A stretch of DNA of 45,131 bases, taken from Verrucomicrobiota bacterium (GTDB lineage: Bacteria > Verrucomicrobiota > Lentisphaeria > JABSQK01 > JAJFLO01). Made by a program: the position numbers and the translations under genes. This document shows, piece after piece, positions 1 to 8,592 of this stretch. Location: NCBI GenBank assembly GCA_021772615.1, contig JAJFLQ010000200.1, forward strand, positions 1 through 45,131, written 5' to 3'. Below the pieces are notes generated by a model. The model did not search any database and was not told where the DNA came from. It was given only the letters and a program-made list of their open reading frames with translations. How positions within the stretch are numbered: position 1 is the first letter of the stretch; every line of letters begins with the position of its first letter.

Positions 1-30
1 TACATCAATCCGTAACGACATTGAACTCGC

Positions 31-54
31 GCAGAGACGCAAAGCCGCAAAGAA
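31..54. repeat. 8-bp tandem repeat, consensus GCAAAGMM
   Basis: Three consecutive 8-bp units (GCAGAGAC, GCAAAGCC, GCAAAGAA) run into an A-rich tract. Short GCAAAG-type tandem runs like this occur in intergenic DNA of many bacteria; their role is unknown. The unit is out of phase with codons and lies upstream of the first gene, so it is not coding. The rest of bases 1-259 shows no gene that I can support. Confidence 0.5.
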
Positions 55-259
55 AAAAAGAAAGCATAATCCCCCGGCAAACGTTAACCAGAGTTGGACA
101 GAACTGTATCGTTGAACGTCCTTTATCAACACGCCGCGTCCATGCTAAACGGTGCAATGATGATGGCATTCAACTTTACAGACGGTTGAGCGTACGCTAT
201 CGAGCTCTGGTGGACGAACGCCAACGGTCGAATAGTGGTTTTCCCAAGGCACACAGCAT

Positions 260-1021
260 ATGTCACCCATACGAATCGCGATTCTATCACTCATCCTCGC
301 ACTCCCCTCGTTCAGCAACGTATACAGTGCGGAAGCGGACCTGTCTGCGTTGGATATCATACAAAAGTCGGACGCCCTACTGCGGCGCGATGCCAGTTTC
401 GTGAGGATGACGATGGTTATCACTCGACCGGACTGGACGCGAGCCCTCACGATGGAGGCCTGGTCCAGGGGCACCAGCCATGCGTTGATACGTATTCTCT
501 CGCCCAAAAAAGATCGAGGTGTCGGGTTTCTTAAGCAAGGTCGTGAGGCGTGGCAATTCATTCCTGCGATCGACCGTACGATCAAGATACCACCGTCGAT
601 GATGCTGCAGTCATGGCTGGGCAGCGATTTCACGAACGACGATGTGGTGCGCGCGGACAGCATTGTTGTCGATTATCACCACAGCGTGACCGGCACGGCC
701 GAACGTGACGGCGACCGAATGTGGATCATCGAAAGTATTCCGAAACCCGATGCGGCGGTAGTCTGGGGTAAGATTGTGACCACCGTGCGAATGTCCAATT
801 TCGTCCCCGATCGATCGGAATACTTTGACGAAGACGGCGCGTTGATCAAGTATTATCAGACATCCGAGATAAAGACTGTGGATGGCCTCGATGTGGCAAC
901 GCGCATGACTATGCACGACCATACGCGCCCGGGGTATCACACGGAATTGACGTATAGCGAGCTTACATTCAATCCGCAGTTGAGAACAGACACGTTCTCA
1001 CTTCGCAATCTGAAACGCTGA
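260..1021 (+). CDS. LolA-like outer-membrane lipoprotein-sorting protein
   Basis: A 253-residue periplasmic protein of the LolA-like superfamily (outer membrane lipoprotein-sorting proteins, COG2834 type). Residues 1-23 form a signal peptide ending near VYSA. The mature part has the family hallmarks: an early segment on covalent modification and repair of the sheet (ALIRILSPKKDRGVGFL), then AWQFIPAIDRTIKIPPSMM and SWLGSDFTNDD. Members bind a lipid or acylated protein in an open beta barrel. An AAGG sits about 10 bases before this ATG. The stop lies 3 bases before an FtsX-type permease gene, so it most likely works with that ABC transporter, carrying substrate across the periplasm. It is too divergent to call true LolA. 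Confidence 0.85.
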   Translation: MSPIRIAILSLILALPSFSNVYSAEADLSALDIIQKSDALLRRDASFVRMTMVITRPDWTRALTMEAWSRGTSHALIRILSPKKDRGVGFLKQGREAWQFIPAIDRTIKIPPSMMLQSWLGSDFTNDDVVRADSIVVDYHHSVTGTAERDGDRMWIIESIPKPDAAVVWGKIVTTVRMSNFVPDRSEYFDEDGALIKYYQTSEIKTVDGLDVATRMTMHDHTRPGYHTELTYSELTFNPQLRTDTFSLRNLKR

Positions 1022-1024
1022 TTC

Positions 1025-2263
1025 ATGTTCGACATCCTCCGCATTGCCTGGAGAAACATCGGGCGCAATCGGCGACGTTCCGTTCTTTCGGCCGCGGCCG
1101 TTGCGTTTGCCGTGGCTGTGTTGTGTTTCTCGATGGCTCTCCAGCAAGGGAGCTACGCCCAGATGATCCATAACACCGTACGGAATCGAACCGGCCACCT
1201 GCAACTCCAGCATGTCGACTACTGGCCGGATCGCGAGCTGACCAAACGCATGACCGGCATTGACACACTGATGACCGCCGTAGCCGACACACCGCATATG
1301 GTCGCAGCCGCACCAAGAATCCAGACAGCGGCCCTTGTCAGTTCCGACGACCGCACATTCGGTGCAACGATCCAGGGAGTATCGCCCGAAGCGGAAACGA
1401 TGGTTTCGACCGCAGCGGACAAAGTTATCACAGGGCGATTTCTGACTGACACCGATATTGACGGCGCGGTTCTCGGTTCGATGCTGGCACGGAATCTCGG
1501 GGTATCTGCGGGTGACGAGATTGTATTTGTAGGCCAGGCCGCAGATGGTTCGATCGCTGCAGGGACATTGACCGTGACAGGGACGATCCAGAGCGGTATG
1601 TCCGAGATTGACCGGTCGCTGGTGATCATGCACGTGCGGCACGTACAGACGGCATTTTCGATGCCTGACGCAGCGACGGAGATTGCGATCCTCCTCGAGA
1701 GTGACCGTGTGCGCAGCGCGGCGCATGACGCGATAGCAGACTGCCTTCGCGCCGTCAAGGCCGAGCACGTGGCGGTCGTCGAATGGCCGACGGTGCTTCC
1801 GGGTGTTGAGCAAAGCATGAAACTCGACTGGATATCCGGTCTCATCATGTACGTCATATTGGTATGCGTCGTCGGCTTCGGAATTGCAAATACATATCTG
1901 ATGGCTTATCTCGAACGGATCCACGAATTCGGCGTGCTGCTGTCACTCGGGATGCGGCCGCGCCTGTTGTCGATGCTTGTCTACCTGGAGTCGGCCCTTT
2001 TGACTCTGGCAGGTATTGCAACCGGGCTGGCGGCGGGCGTGCCGATTGTCATGTATCTGAATCATGTCGGGCTGAATTTCGGCAAGCAGGCAGAAACGCT
2101 CATGGCAAGCTACGGCCTGAGCGCTGTGGTGTACCCACAACTCTCGCCGCTGGTCGTGGGCTGCGCGGTGGGCATCGTCGGCGGCGTAACGCTGACTCTC
2201 GCCCTGTACCCCGCAATACGCGCCGCGAATCTTAAACCAGTGGAGGCGCTGCGTCACGCATGA
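1025..2263 (+). CDS. ABC transporter permease, FtsX/LolC-MacB type (first)
   Basis: A 412-residue inner-membrane protein. It has an N-terminal cytoplasmic start (LRIAWRNIGRNRRRS, typical of this family), a first membrane helix at about residues 20-40, a long periplasmic MacB-PCD-like domain, and three C-terminal helices (about 275-300, 320-350, 375-400) that form the FtsX domain. This topology is that of LolC/LolE/MacB permeases, which extract lipids or lipoproteins mechanically rather than pumping solutes through a channel. No ribosome site is obvious; the start lies 3 bases after the previous stop, which suggests translational coupling. Its last codons overlap the next permease gene as ATGA. 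It probably forms a heterodimer with that product. Confidence 0.9.
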   Translation: MFDILRIAWRNIGRNRRRSVLSAAAVAFAVAVLCFSMALQQGSYAQMIHNTVRNRTGHLQLQHVDYWPDRELTKRMTGIDTLMTAVADTPHMVAAAPRIQTAALVSSDDRTFGATIQGVSPEAETMVSTAADKVITGRFLTDTDIDGAVLGSMLARNLGVSAGDEIVFVGQAADGSIAAGTLTVTGTIQSGMSEIDRSLVIMHVRHVQTAFSMPDAATEIAILLESDRVRSAAHDAIADCLRAVKAEHVAVVEWPTVLPGVEQSMKLDWISGLIMYVILVCVVGFGIANTYLMAYLERIHEFGVLLSLGMRPRLLSMLVYLESALLTLAGIATGLAAGVPIVMYLNHVGLNFGKQAETLMASYGLSAVVYPQLSPLVVGCAVGIVGGVTLTLALYPAIRAANLKPVEALRHA

Positions 2264-3492
2264 GTCTCCTAATCAAAATGGCGTGGCTGAATATCTGGCG
2301 AAACAAGCGACGCGCGGCCATTTTGCTGATGGCCATGGTTGCGGGGCTGGTCGGTGTGATCTTCTCGCTGGGCGTCGTCTCCGGCTGGATCAGCCAGATG
2401 ATCGACACGGCCGTTGGCACGACCGAGTCGCATGTAAAGGTAATGGCGACGGGTTTTCATGAAAACCCCGTGATCGAGAACCATTTCGTGCCGCCGCGGG
2501 CGCTGCACGAGCACTTGCGCACCGATGCCAGAGTGCGGGGCTGGTCCGACCGCGTCCAGGTGTCCGGCCTGCTCTCGACCGCAGACCAGTCGGTACTCGT
2601 AACGATCATTGGTGTCGACCCTGTGGCTGAAACCACCGTATCTGTCATACCGAACGCCATCGTTAAGGGTGATTTTTTCACTGCCGCGAGAACATCACAG
2701 ATCGTGGTCGGCGACCGCCTGGCGCAGCGTATCTCGAAAGGCATCGGGAAAAAGGTCGTCCTTACGTCACAGCAGCTTGGCGGCGAACTTGGCGCGGCCG
2801 CGCTACGTATCGCCGGCGTGTTCGACACCGGCAACAGCGGTTTCGACGAGCATACCGTTTATGTACGCAAAGACGTGCTTCAGGACATGCTTGGCATGCA
2901 CGATGAGATCACGGAGACTGCGATTGCATTGCATGACATCGACATGACAGAGGTAGTGTCCAACGACTTGCGGCGCCGCGTCCAAAGCGAGCACTTGCAG
3001 ATCTATACATGGCAGGAACGCCTTCCATTTATCGTTCAGACCCTGTCGTTATCGAAGCGCATGATGGCACCGTATTACGGCATCTTTTATCTCGCGATGG
3101 CCTTTGGCGTTTTGAACACACTGCTCATGGCGATCGGTGAACGGACCCATGAAATTGGCGTACTCATGGCCATCGGCATGCGCCCACGCAACATGATACT
3201 CGTAATCGTTATGGAATCATTTATGTTGTCCGCCCTCGCAGCTGCGATCGGTTTGACCGTGGGTTCAACACTGGTACTGTGGCTCGGCCATACCGGCATC
3301 GACCTCGGCTCCCTGGCTGCCGGCGCGAATTACTTTGGTCTGGGACGCACTCTGCGCCCGCAGTTTGATCCCGGCATGACGGCGGCCGCCGCGGTGGCAA
3401 CGATCGCTATCGGCGTGATTTTCTCGCTGCAACCGGCATTTCACGCGGTCTGGAAGACACCTGTCGAAGCCATGAACAGTCGTAATGCGTAG
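2260..3492 (+). CDS. ABC transporter permease, FtsX/LolC-MacB type (second)
   Basis: A 410-residue paralogue of the preceding permease with the same plan: KMAWLNIWRNKRRAAI start, helix 1, periplasmic MacB-like domain, and three C-terminal FtsX helices including GVLNTLLMAIGERTHEIGVL, which matches the conserved coupling region of the family. The ATG overlaps the previous stop by four bases, so the two permeases should be made in equal amounts. The pair plus the ATPase that follows gives a LolC-LolE-LolD-like (heterodimeric) architecture. Substrate is not shown by sequence; envelope lipid or lipoprotein release is inferred from the LolA-like neighbour. Confidence 0.9.
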   Translation: MSLLIKMAWLNIWRNKRRAAILLMAMVAGLVGVIFSLGVVSGWISQMIDTAVGTTESHVKVMATGFHENPVIENHFVPPRALHEHLRTDARVRGWSDRVQVSGLLSTADQSVLVTIIGVDPVAETTVSVIPNAIVKGDFFTAARTSQIVVGDRLAQRISKGIGKKVVLTSQQLGGELGAAALRIAGVFDTGNSGFDEHTVYVRKDVLQDMLGMHDEITETAIALHDIDMTEVVSNDLRRRVQSEHLQIYTWQERLPFIVQTLSLSKRMMAPYYGIFYLAMAFGVLNTLLMAIGERTHEIGVLMAIGMRPRNMILVIVMESFMLSALAAAIGLTVGSTLVLWLGHTGIDLGSLAAGANYFGLGRTLRPQFDPGMTAAAAVATIAIGVIFSLQPAFHAVWKTPVEAMNSRNA

Positions 3493-3519
3493 TATCATAC
3501 GACCTCAGCGGAGCAGATC

Positions 3520-4203
3520 ATGCCCCTCGTATCGGTAAAAAATGTGAACAAGGCGTACAAAACCGGCGCCACCGAAGTGCATGCGCTTCGCGGCGTAGAT
3601 CTGGATCTGGAGACCGGTGAGTTTACGGCGATCGCCGGTCCATCGGGTTCGGGAAAAACAACGTTGCTCAATATCATCGGCGGCCTGGACACCATATCCG
3701 ACGGTTCCGTGGTCGTTGCAGATCAGGACATTAGCGGCCTCAAGCCGCGGCAGCTACACGAACTGCGGCTCTATCAGATCGGCTTCGTGTTTCAGGCGTA
3801 CAATCTCATCCCGGTCTTGACGGCCTGCGAGAATGTTGAATTCACCATGCTGCTGCAAGGCGTGCCGCGCGACGAACGACGGCGTAGAGCGACGGAGATA
3901 CTGGATCGGGTCGGCCTGACAGATCAGATGCATCGCCGGCCGGCAGCCATGTCCGGCGGTCAGCAGCAACGTGTCGCGGTGGCACGCGCGATCGTCACCA
4001 AACCGCGCATCGTGCTCGCGGACGAACCGACGGCCAATCTGGATTCCCAGACCGGCACCAATCTCATGGCTGTAATGAAGCAGTTGAACGAGGAAGAGGC
4101 GATAACATTTCTGTTCTCGACGCACGATCAGATGGTCATGAGCCACGCACGACGGCTGATCCGGCTGCACGACGGCCGCGTCGAATCGGACACGACGGCT
4201 TAG
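3520..4203 (+). CDS. ABC transporter ATP-binding protein, LolD/MacB type
   Basis: A 227-residue nucleotide-binding protein. It has Walker A GPSGSGKTTLLN (about residues 39-50), a Q-loop in the FVFQAYNLIPVLT segment that is typical of LolD/MacB/FtsE ATPases, the signature MSGGQQQR, Walker B IVLADEPTANLD, and the switch histidine in FSTHD. Length equals the LolD family norm. A GGAG ribosome site precedes the ATG. It should power the two FtsX-type permeases encoded just upstream. Functional call LolD-like rather than exporter of a drug, because the operon contains a LolA-like protein and an outer-membrane protein and no adaptor of MacA type. Confidence 0.93.
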   Translation: MPLVSVKNVNKAYKTGATEVHALRGVDLDLETGEFTAIAGPSGSGKTTLLNIIGGLDTISDGSVVVADQDISGLKPRQLHELRLYQIGFVFQAYNLIPVLTACENVEFTMLLQGVPRDERRRRATEILDRVGLTDQMHRRPAAMSGGQQQRVAVARAIVTKPRIVLADEPTANLDSQTGTNLMAVMKQLNEEEAITFLFSTHDQMVMSHARRLIRLHDGRVESDTTA

Positions 4204-4206
4204 GTG

Positions 4207-5529
4207 ATGGATGCGCGCGGCGTGAATCGTCCAATTATCGTAATCATCCTCTCGCTTGCGGCGATGGCGGCAGCAGGCGCCGAGTCGTCGTCTTCCCTGC
4301 TGTCGGATACAGGCTCCGAACGTCTCGAGATAAGCGGATTCTACAAAAATCTCTACTCCATCACAGACGTTCGCGACAATTTCCTCAAGACCGGCGTTGC
4401 GGACTCTGGCCTGGCCCTGAATGACCTCCAGCGACTGCGACTCAAGTGCCGCTTTATGTCCCCGCGTCACATTCAGGCACTGCTTCACTATGAGGTGCGC
4501 GCGGCATATGGCGAGCTGACGGACATTGGCCAAAAACTGAACGATAGCGTTTCGGCACCGGCAGCGATACGGCCCGATACAGCCGAACGCATCCGCTTTT
4601 TTGACCTCGAAAAAACCGTTGTCGACGACAACGACCTGCGATTGACTCACGACCTCGATCGGTTGCAGCTGCGGGTGCGGTCCGAGCGCACCGACATTAC
4701 TGTGGGCCGACAGCCGGTGAGTTGGGGCAGCGGTCTGATCTGGACGCCCACGGACTTGTTTACGGGATTCTCGCCCACCGAAATCGATCGCGATGAAAAA
4801 GCCGGCGTCGACGTTATTCGTGTGACCTGGTCGCCGCGACCGGAGGCAACCGTCGATGTGGTCGCGGAGCCCCTCGACGACGACGGCCCATGGCGGCTGT
4901 CGGCGCGCGAGTCCTCTCTGGCGGTGCGCACACAAATCCACGTCGGAGAGTACGAGGTTGCACCGGTTTTTGGCTACATCGGTGGCGACTGGGTGGCGGG
5001 CGGCGATTTCACGGGCTATCTGGGCAACGCCGGGTTACGCGGTGAATGTCTTGTGACGACAGTGGATGAATCGGATCAGAGAGACTATATGCGTGCTTTG
5101 CTGAGTCTCGACTACGGATTCCCCGGCCGATGGGCTCCCTATGCGGCAATCGAATATTTCTACAACGGCCTCGGCGCCGGACGTGACGCCGATTACCTCC
5201 GGCGCCGGTCCGAATCGTCCGTGCGGCGCGCATTTCTTCGTGGTAACGCGTTCAATCTCGGACGCCACTACATTGGTTTGATCAATCGGTTCACTCCCAC
5301 AGCACTAGTTTCGATGCAGTTTACAACCTTGTGGAACGTCGCGGACGGCAGCGTACAGGAATTCGTTTCGTTGCAGTACTCCATATCTGACAACATCGAT
5401 TTTCTCATCGGCGCCACGATCGGCATCGGCGATGTCGGCTCCGAATTCGGCGGCTTCTCAACCGCGCAGGCGGGCATCGACTTCCGCAGTCCAGATCTCT
5501 ACTTTGCATTCCTGAAATGCTATTTCTGA
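4207..5529 (+). CDS. putative outer-membrane beta-barrel protein of the LolA-like/ABC operon
   Basis: A 440-residue protein with a signal peptide (IIVIILSLAAMAAAGAES). The rest is rich in alternating amphipathic strands, and it ends in an aromatic residue (YFAFLKCYF), as outer-membrane barrels do. Features such as VGRQPVSWGSGLIWTPTDLF resemble the porin-like DUF1302/alginate-export type barrels, but I do not recognise the exact family. GTG at 4204 directly abuts the LolD-like stop; ATG at 4207 is taken as start. As last gene of the operon it could be the outer-membrane acceptor or pore for whatever the LolA-like protein carries. That role is inference. Confidence 0.7.
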   Translation: MDARGVNRPIIVIILSLAAMAAAGAESSSSLLSDTGSERLEISGFYKNLYSITDVRDNFLKTGVADSGLALNDLQRLRLKCRFMSPRHIQALLHYEVRAAYGELTDIGQKLNDSVSAPAAIRPDTAERIRFFDLEKTVVDDNDLRLTHDLDRLQLRVRSERTDITVGRQPVSWGSGLIWTPTDLFTGFSPTEIDRDEKAGVDVIRVTWSPRPEATVDVVAEPLDDDGPWRLSARESSLAVRTQIHVGEYEVAPVFGYIGGDWVAGGDFTGYLGNAGLRGECLVTTVDESDQRDYMRALLSLDYGFPGRWAPYAAIEYFYNGLGAGRDADYLRRRSESSVRRAFLRGNAFNLGRHYIGLINRFTPTALVSMQFTTLWNVADGSVQEFVSLQYSISDNIDFLIGATIGIGDVGSEFGGFSTAQAGIDFRSPDLYFAFLKCYF

Positions 5530-5858
5530 GCCGTTTCGCAACCATCTGGATCGATTCCTGCTAGTTACGTCGGGGCAGGCAGGTAATAAGTATGTCGGGC
5601 AGCCTAAGACTGGCGCCATGGTACAATGTGCTGACCTCACACGTCGCAATTTGACGCTGCGATCCACGCTATAGTTGCAGATGCAGACATTGCCGCCGGT
5701 CGCAATATCCTACATCTGCAACGGGACGCCCAGCATGTGATAAAATCGCTCGTTGTCACGTACAGGCACCGCGTTGAAGATAGTACACCGGCATTCTGAA
5801 AACACTGGAACGGTCCGGATTGAGACCGACGACACCGGAATCACATAATGGCAAAATC
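5530..5858. other. intergenic region with a long inverted repeat
   Basis: No gene is supported here. It contains a perfect 10-bp inverted repeat (5674-5683 and 5713-5722, GTTGCAGATG/CATCTGCAAC) with a 29-base interval. A -10-like TAAAAT lies at 5741-5746, so the right arm would overlap the -35 area of a promoter reading into the histidine kinase gene. No T-run follows, so it is not a standard terminator. Confidence 0.4.
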
Positions 5859-7796
5859 ATGACAGCAATACAACCAGTGCTGGCACAATTAAAGGGATTC
5901 TATGACGCGTTGCACGTGGGTATTCTCGTTGCCGACGTTGATCTGCAACTGGTCTACGTAAACCCGTGGATGAACAAACGCCTCGGTGATATTCAATCGA
6001 TGCTTCCCACCCCCTTGACAAATCTCGTCGATTCGCGTTCACTGCATGCGCTTTCAGGGGATATTGCCGCCGGTCTCAGCAACGGCGGCGACACTATCGT
6101 TTTGCGATTCAAGTCCACCGAACTCCCTGCGGCGAGCGTACACCCCACCGATACCAGAAAACTGGAATACAGGGTTTCGGTTTCGACGCTTGCGCGTGCT
6201 GCGTCCGATCAGCCGCCGTTCATTCTGATACACGTTGCCAAAGACGGAGAGGGAGATGCCCTGATCGAAGCCAATCGCCGCCTCGACAAGGCGCGGCAGG
6301 AATCGGAAAAAGCGAACCGCGCGAAGTCCGAATTCATTGCCAACATGAGCCACGAGATTCGGACACCGATGAATGCAATCCTCGGGTTTACTGAGATCCT
6401 TCGGGACCAGATCAAGGATCGCAGATTTGCGCAGTATATCGAGGCGATCGACTCCAGCGGCAAGGCATTGCTTCGGCTCATCAACGATATCCTCGATTTG
6501 TCACGGATCGAGGCCGGCCGGCTCGAGGTCCATGCTGCAGCCGTGTCGCTGCCCGCATTCTTTGAAGAAATAAAGACGTTCTTCTCACACGGCCTGAATG
6601 ACAAGAATCTCGATTTCACCATCGACTTGCATGGAGACGTTCCGGAAACCCTGGCTTTCGACGAGATCAGGCTGCGCCAGATCCTGGTGAATTTGGTCGG
6701 TAATGCCGTAAAGTTCACCGATCACGGCGGCATCATCATTTCGGTCACGACGCGCGACATCGGCAGAAACTTTGTGGAACTCACCATCAATGTGTCAGAC
6801 ACCGGGGTCGGTATTCCGGAACTAGCCCATGAGATGATATTCGAGGCATTTGAACAGTGTCATGGCCACAGCCACGCGGACTACGGTGGAACGGGCCTTG
6901 GGCTATCAATTACGAAACGCCTTGTGGAGACACTGGGCGGCCGCATCACCGTGACGAGCGAGCCCGGCCGAGGCAGCGTTTTCTCGGTTACGCTCCCGGA
7001 GGTATGCGTAGCGCATACGAAACCAAAGCCGTCCCACGACCTCGCGAAGAATCGTACGAATGTCACATTCATGGGAGCGACTGTATTGGTCGCGGATGAC
7101 GCCAGATTCAATCGCACGTTACTGAACAGCTATTTAACCAACCTTGATCTCAAGGTGGTAGAGGCGTGTAACGGTAGGGAGGCGGTAGAAAAGGTAAAGG
7201 CGTCGCCGCCGGATCTCATTCTTATGGACTTGAAGATGCCGATTATGGACGGATTTCAGGCGGTTCGGGCATTGCGTGACGACCCCGCGTACTGCAATAT
7301 CCCCGCAATCATTGTAACCGCAACGGCGATACAATCGGATCATCCGATCAATCACTATTGCGACTGTTCGCTGCGCAAACCGGTGTGCCTCAGCGACCTC
7401 ACGGATACGTTGATAAAATTCCTGCCGTACACTACAGTAGCGGAACAGCGCGAACCGGAAGACGAAAGCGGCGACGAAAGCAAACGGCCGGCGACCGTAA
7501 TGGTAAATGGACAGGAACGGCTCCCCTTGATCTTGTCGATGCTCGAAACCGAGATTACGCCGACCTGGAAGCGCCGCGACCAATTGACCTTCGATGAAAT
7601 CGAAGAGCTTGCCAATATCGCATTGTCGAAGGGCGAAGCCTTCCAGTATCGCCGCTTGATTGACTGGGGAAAGCGCCTGCAGGAAAATGTGGCGATGGTC
7701 GACATGGACCAACTGGAAATTGCGTTGAACGACCTGCCTCACATCATCAACCGAGTTAAATCGCAAATGACATCCATGGCCAAACAATATGAGTGA
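5859..7796 (+). CDS. PAS-containing hybrid histidine kinase
   Basis: A 645-residue sensor kinase without membrane segments, so probably cytoplasmic. Order: PAS-like sensor (about 8-120), short coiled coil, HisKA with phospho-acceptor H165 in NMSHEIRTP, HATPase with N box (LVNLVGNAVKFT), G1 DTGVGIP and G2 GGTGLGLSI, then a receiver domain with D457 in LILMDLKMP and the conserved lysine in LRKP. The last ~110 residues (SMLETEITPTW...MFD-like ...LPHIINRV) match a helical extension seen after receivers in some hybrid kinases; it lacks an obvious HPt histidine. An upstream TTG at 5820 is possible; the ATG is preferred. Its 3' end overlaps the response regulator by 8 bases. Confidence 0.93.
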   Translation: MTAIQPVLAQLKGFYDALHVGILVADVDLQLVYVNPWMNKRLGDIQSMLPTPLTNLVDSRSLHALSGDIAAGLSNGGDTIVLRFKSTELPAASVHPTDTRKLEYRVSVSTLARAASDQPPFILIHVAKDGEGDALIEANRRLDKARQESEKANRAKSEFIANMSHEIRTPMNAILGFTEILRDQIKDRRFAQYIEAIDSSGKALLRLINDILDLSRIEAGRLEVHAAAVSLPAFFEEIKTFFSHGLNDKNLDFTIDLHGDVPETLAFDEIRLRQILVNLVGNAVKFTDHGGIIISVTTRDIGRNFVELTINVSDTGVGIPELAHEMIFEAFEQCHGHSHADYGGTGLGLSITKRLVETLGGRITVTSEPGRGSVFSVTLPEVCVAHTKPKPSHDLAKNRTNVTFMGATVLVADDARFNRTLLNSYLTNLDLKVVEACNGREAVEKVKASPPDLILMDLKMPIMDGFQAVRALRDDPAYCNIPAIIVTATAIQSDHPINHYCDCSLRKPVCLSDLTDTLIKFLPYTTVAEQREPEDESGDESKRPATVMVNGQERLPLILSMLETEITPTWKRRDQLTFDEIEELANIALSKGEAFQYRRLIDWGKRLQENVAMVDMDQLEIALNDLPHIINRVKSQMTSMAKQYE

Positions 7797-8484
7797 AAAG
7801 AAAAAGCCTCTTATACTCGTAGTAGACGACGCCCGTTTAAACGTGCAACTGGTTGGCACCATCCTGCGGGAGCACGACTACGACATTCAAGTCGCGCGAA
7901 CAGGACGAGAAGCTATAGATCGGTGTGAGCAACACGTACCGGACCTCATTCTTCTGGATATCATGATGCCCGATATGGATGGTATCGAAACGTGCTCATC
8001 GCTGAAGAACCGTGACGAGTTTAAGGATATCCCGATCATTTTTCTGACTGCCAAGAACGATACGGAAGACATCGTCCGCGGCCTGCAGGTCGGAGCGGTA
8101 GATTACGTCGCTAAACCTTTTAATTCATACGAACTACTGGCACGCGTACGTACGCATCTGGATCTGAAACAGGCGCGCGACGAGCAGCGACGCCTTATCG
8201 GTGAGCTTCGGGCGGCCATGGCCAAGGTAAAATTGCTGTCCGGTCTATTGCCCATTTGCTCGTCGTGCAAGAAGATTCGCGACGACGGCGGTTACTGGGA
8301 GCACATCGAGGAGTACATCCGATGTCATTCGGATGCCGACTTCTCACACGGCATCTGTCCGGATTGTTATAAAAATCTCTACCCGGAATTGTGGGCCAAA
8401 AAGATGCATAAGGAGAAGGTGGCGGCCGAAAAGGCGGCAGCAGAAGAAGCCCAGGCCGAAGCAGAGAACGACCAGCCCGAATAG
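7789..8484 (+). CDS. response regulator with C-terminal CxxC...CxxC zinc-ribbon-like domain
   Basis: A 231-residue protein. The receiver domain (about 5-125) has acidic residues in VVDDAR, phospho-acceptor D57 in LILLDIMMP and K109 in YVAKPF. After a helical linker comes a conserved module: LLPICSSCKKIRDDGGYW ... YIRCHSDADFSHGICPDC, with cysteines C157/C160 and C190/C193 that could bind zinc. This module is often found behind receiver or PAS domains; its function is not known to me. There is no DNA-binding or GGDEF domain. The tail is a charged Ala/Glu helix. It overlaps the kinase gene by 8 bases, so it is the likely partner of that kinase. Confidence 0.92.
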   Translation: MSEKKKPLILVVDDARLNVQLVGTILREHDYDIQVARTGREAIDRCEQHVPDLILLDIMMPDMDGIETCSSLKNRDEFKDIPIIFLTAKNDTEDIVRGLQVGAVDYVAKPFNSYELLARVRTHLDLKQARDEQRRLIGELRAAMAKVKLLSGLLPICSSCKKIRDDGGYWEHIEEYIRCHSDADFSHGICPDCYKNLYPELWAKKMHKEKVAAEKAAAEEAQAEAENDQPE

Positions 8485-8592
8485 TCACACATGATTTGTC
8501 ATCGGCGGATTTGGCTTTAGCGTATGGTCCGAACATGGTGATTACGGAGATCGTCCTCGCCGTACCAGACCAACACTATCACATCCGACTTC

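Noticed and set aside
998..1924. 308-codon open frame on the minus strand
   Set aside because: Antisense to the first FtsX-type permease; composition is His/Arg/Cys-rich in the way of shadows.
3754..4941. 395-codon open frame on the minus strand
   Set aside because: Antisense to the LolD-type ATPase and barrel genes; no motif or ribosome site.
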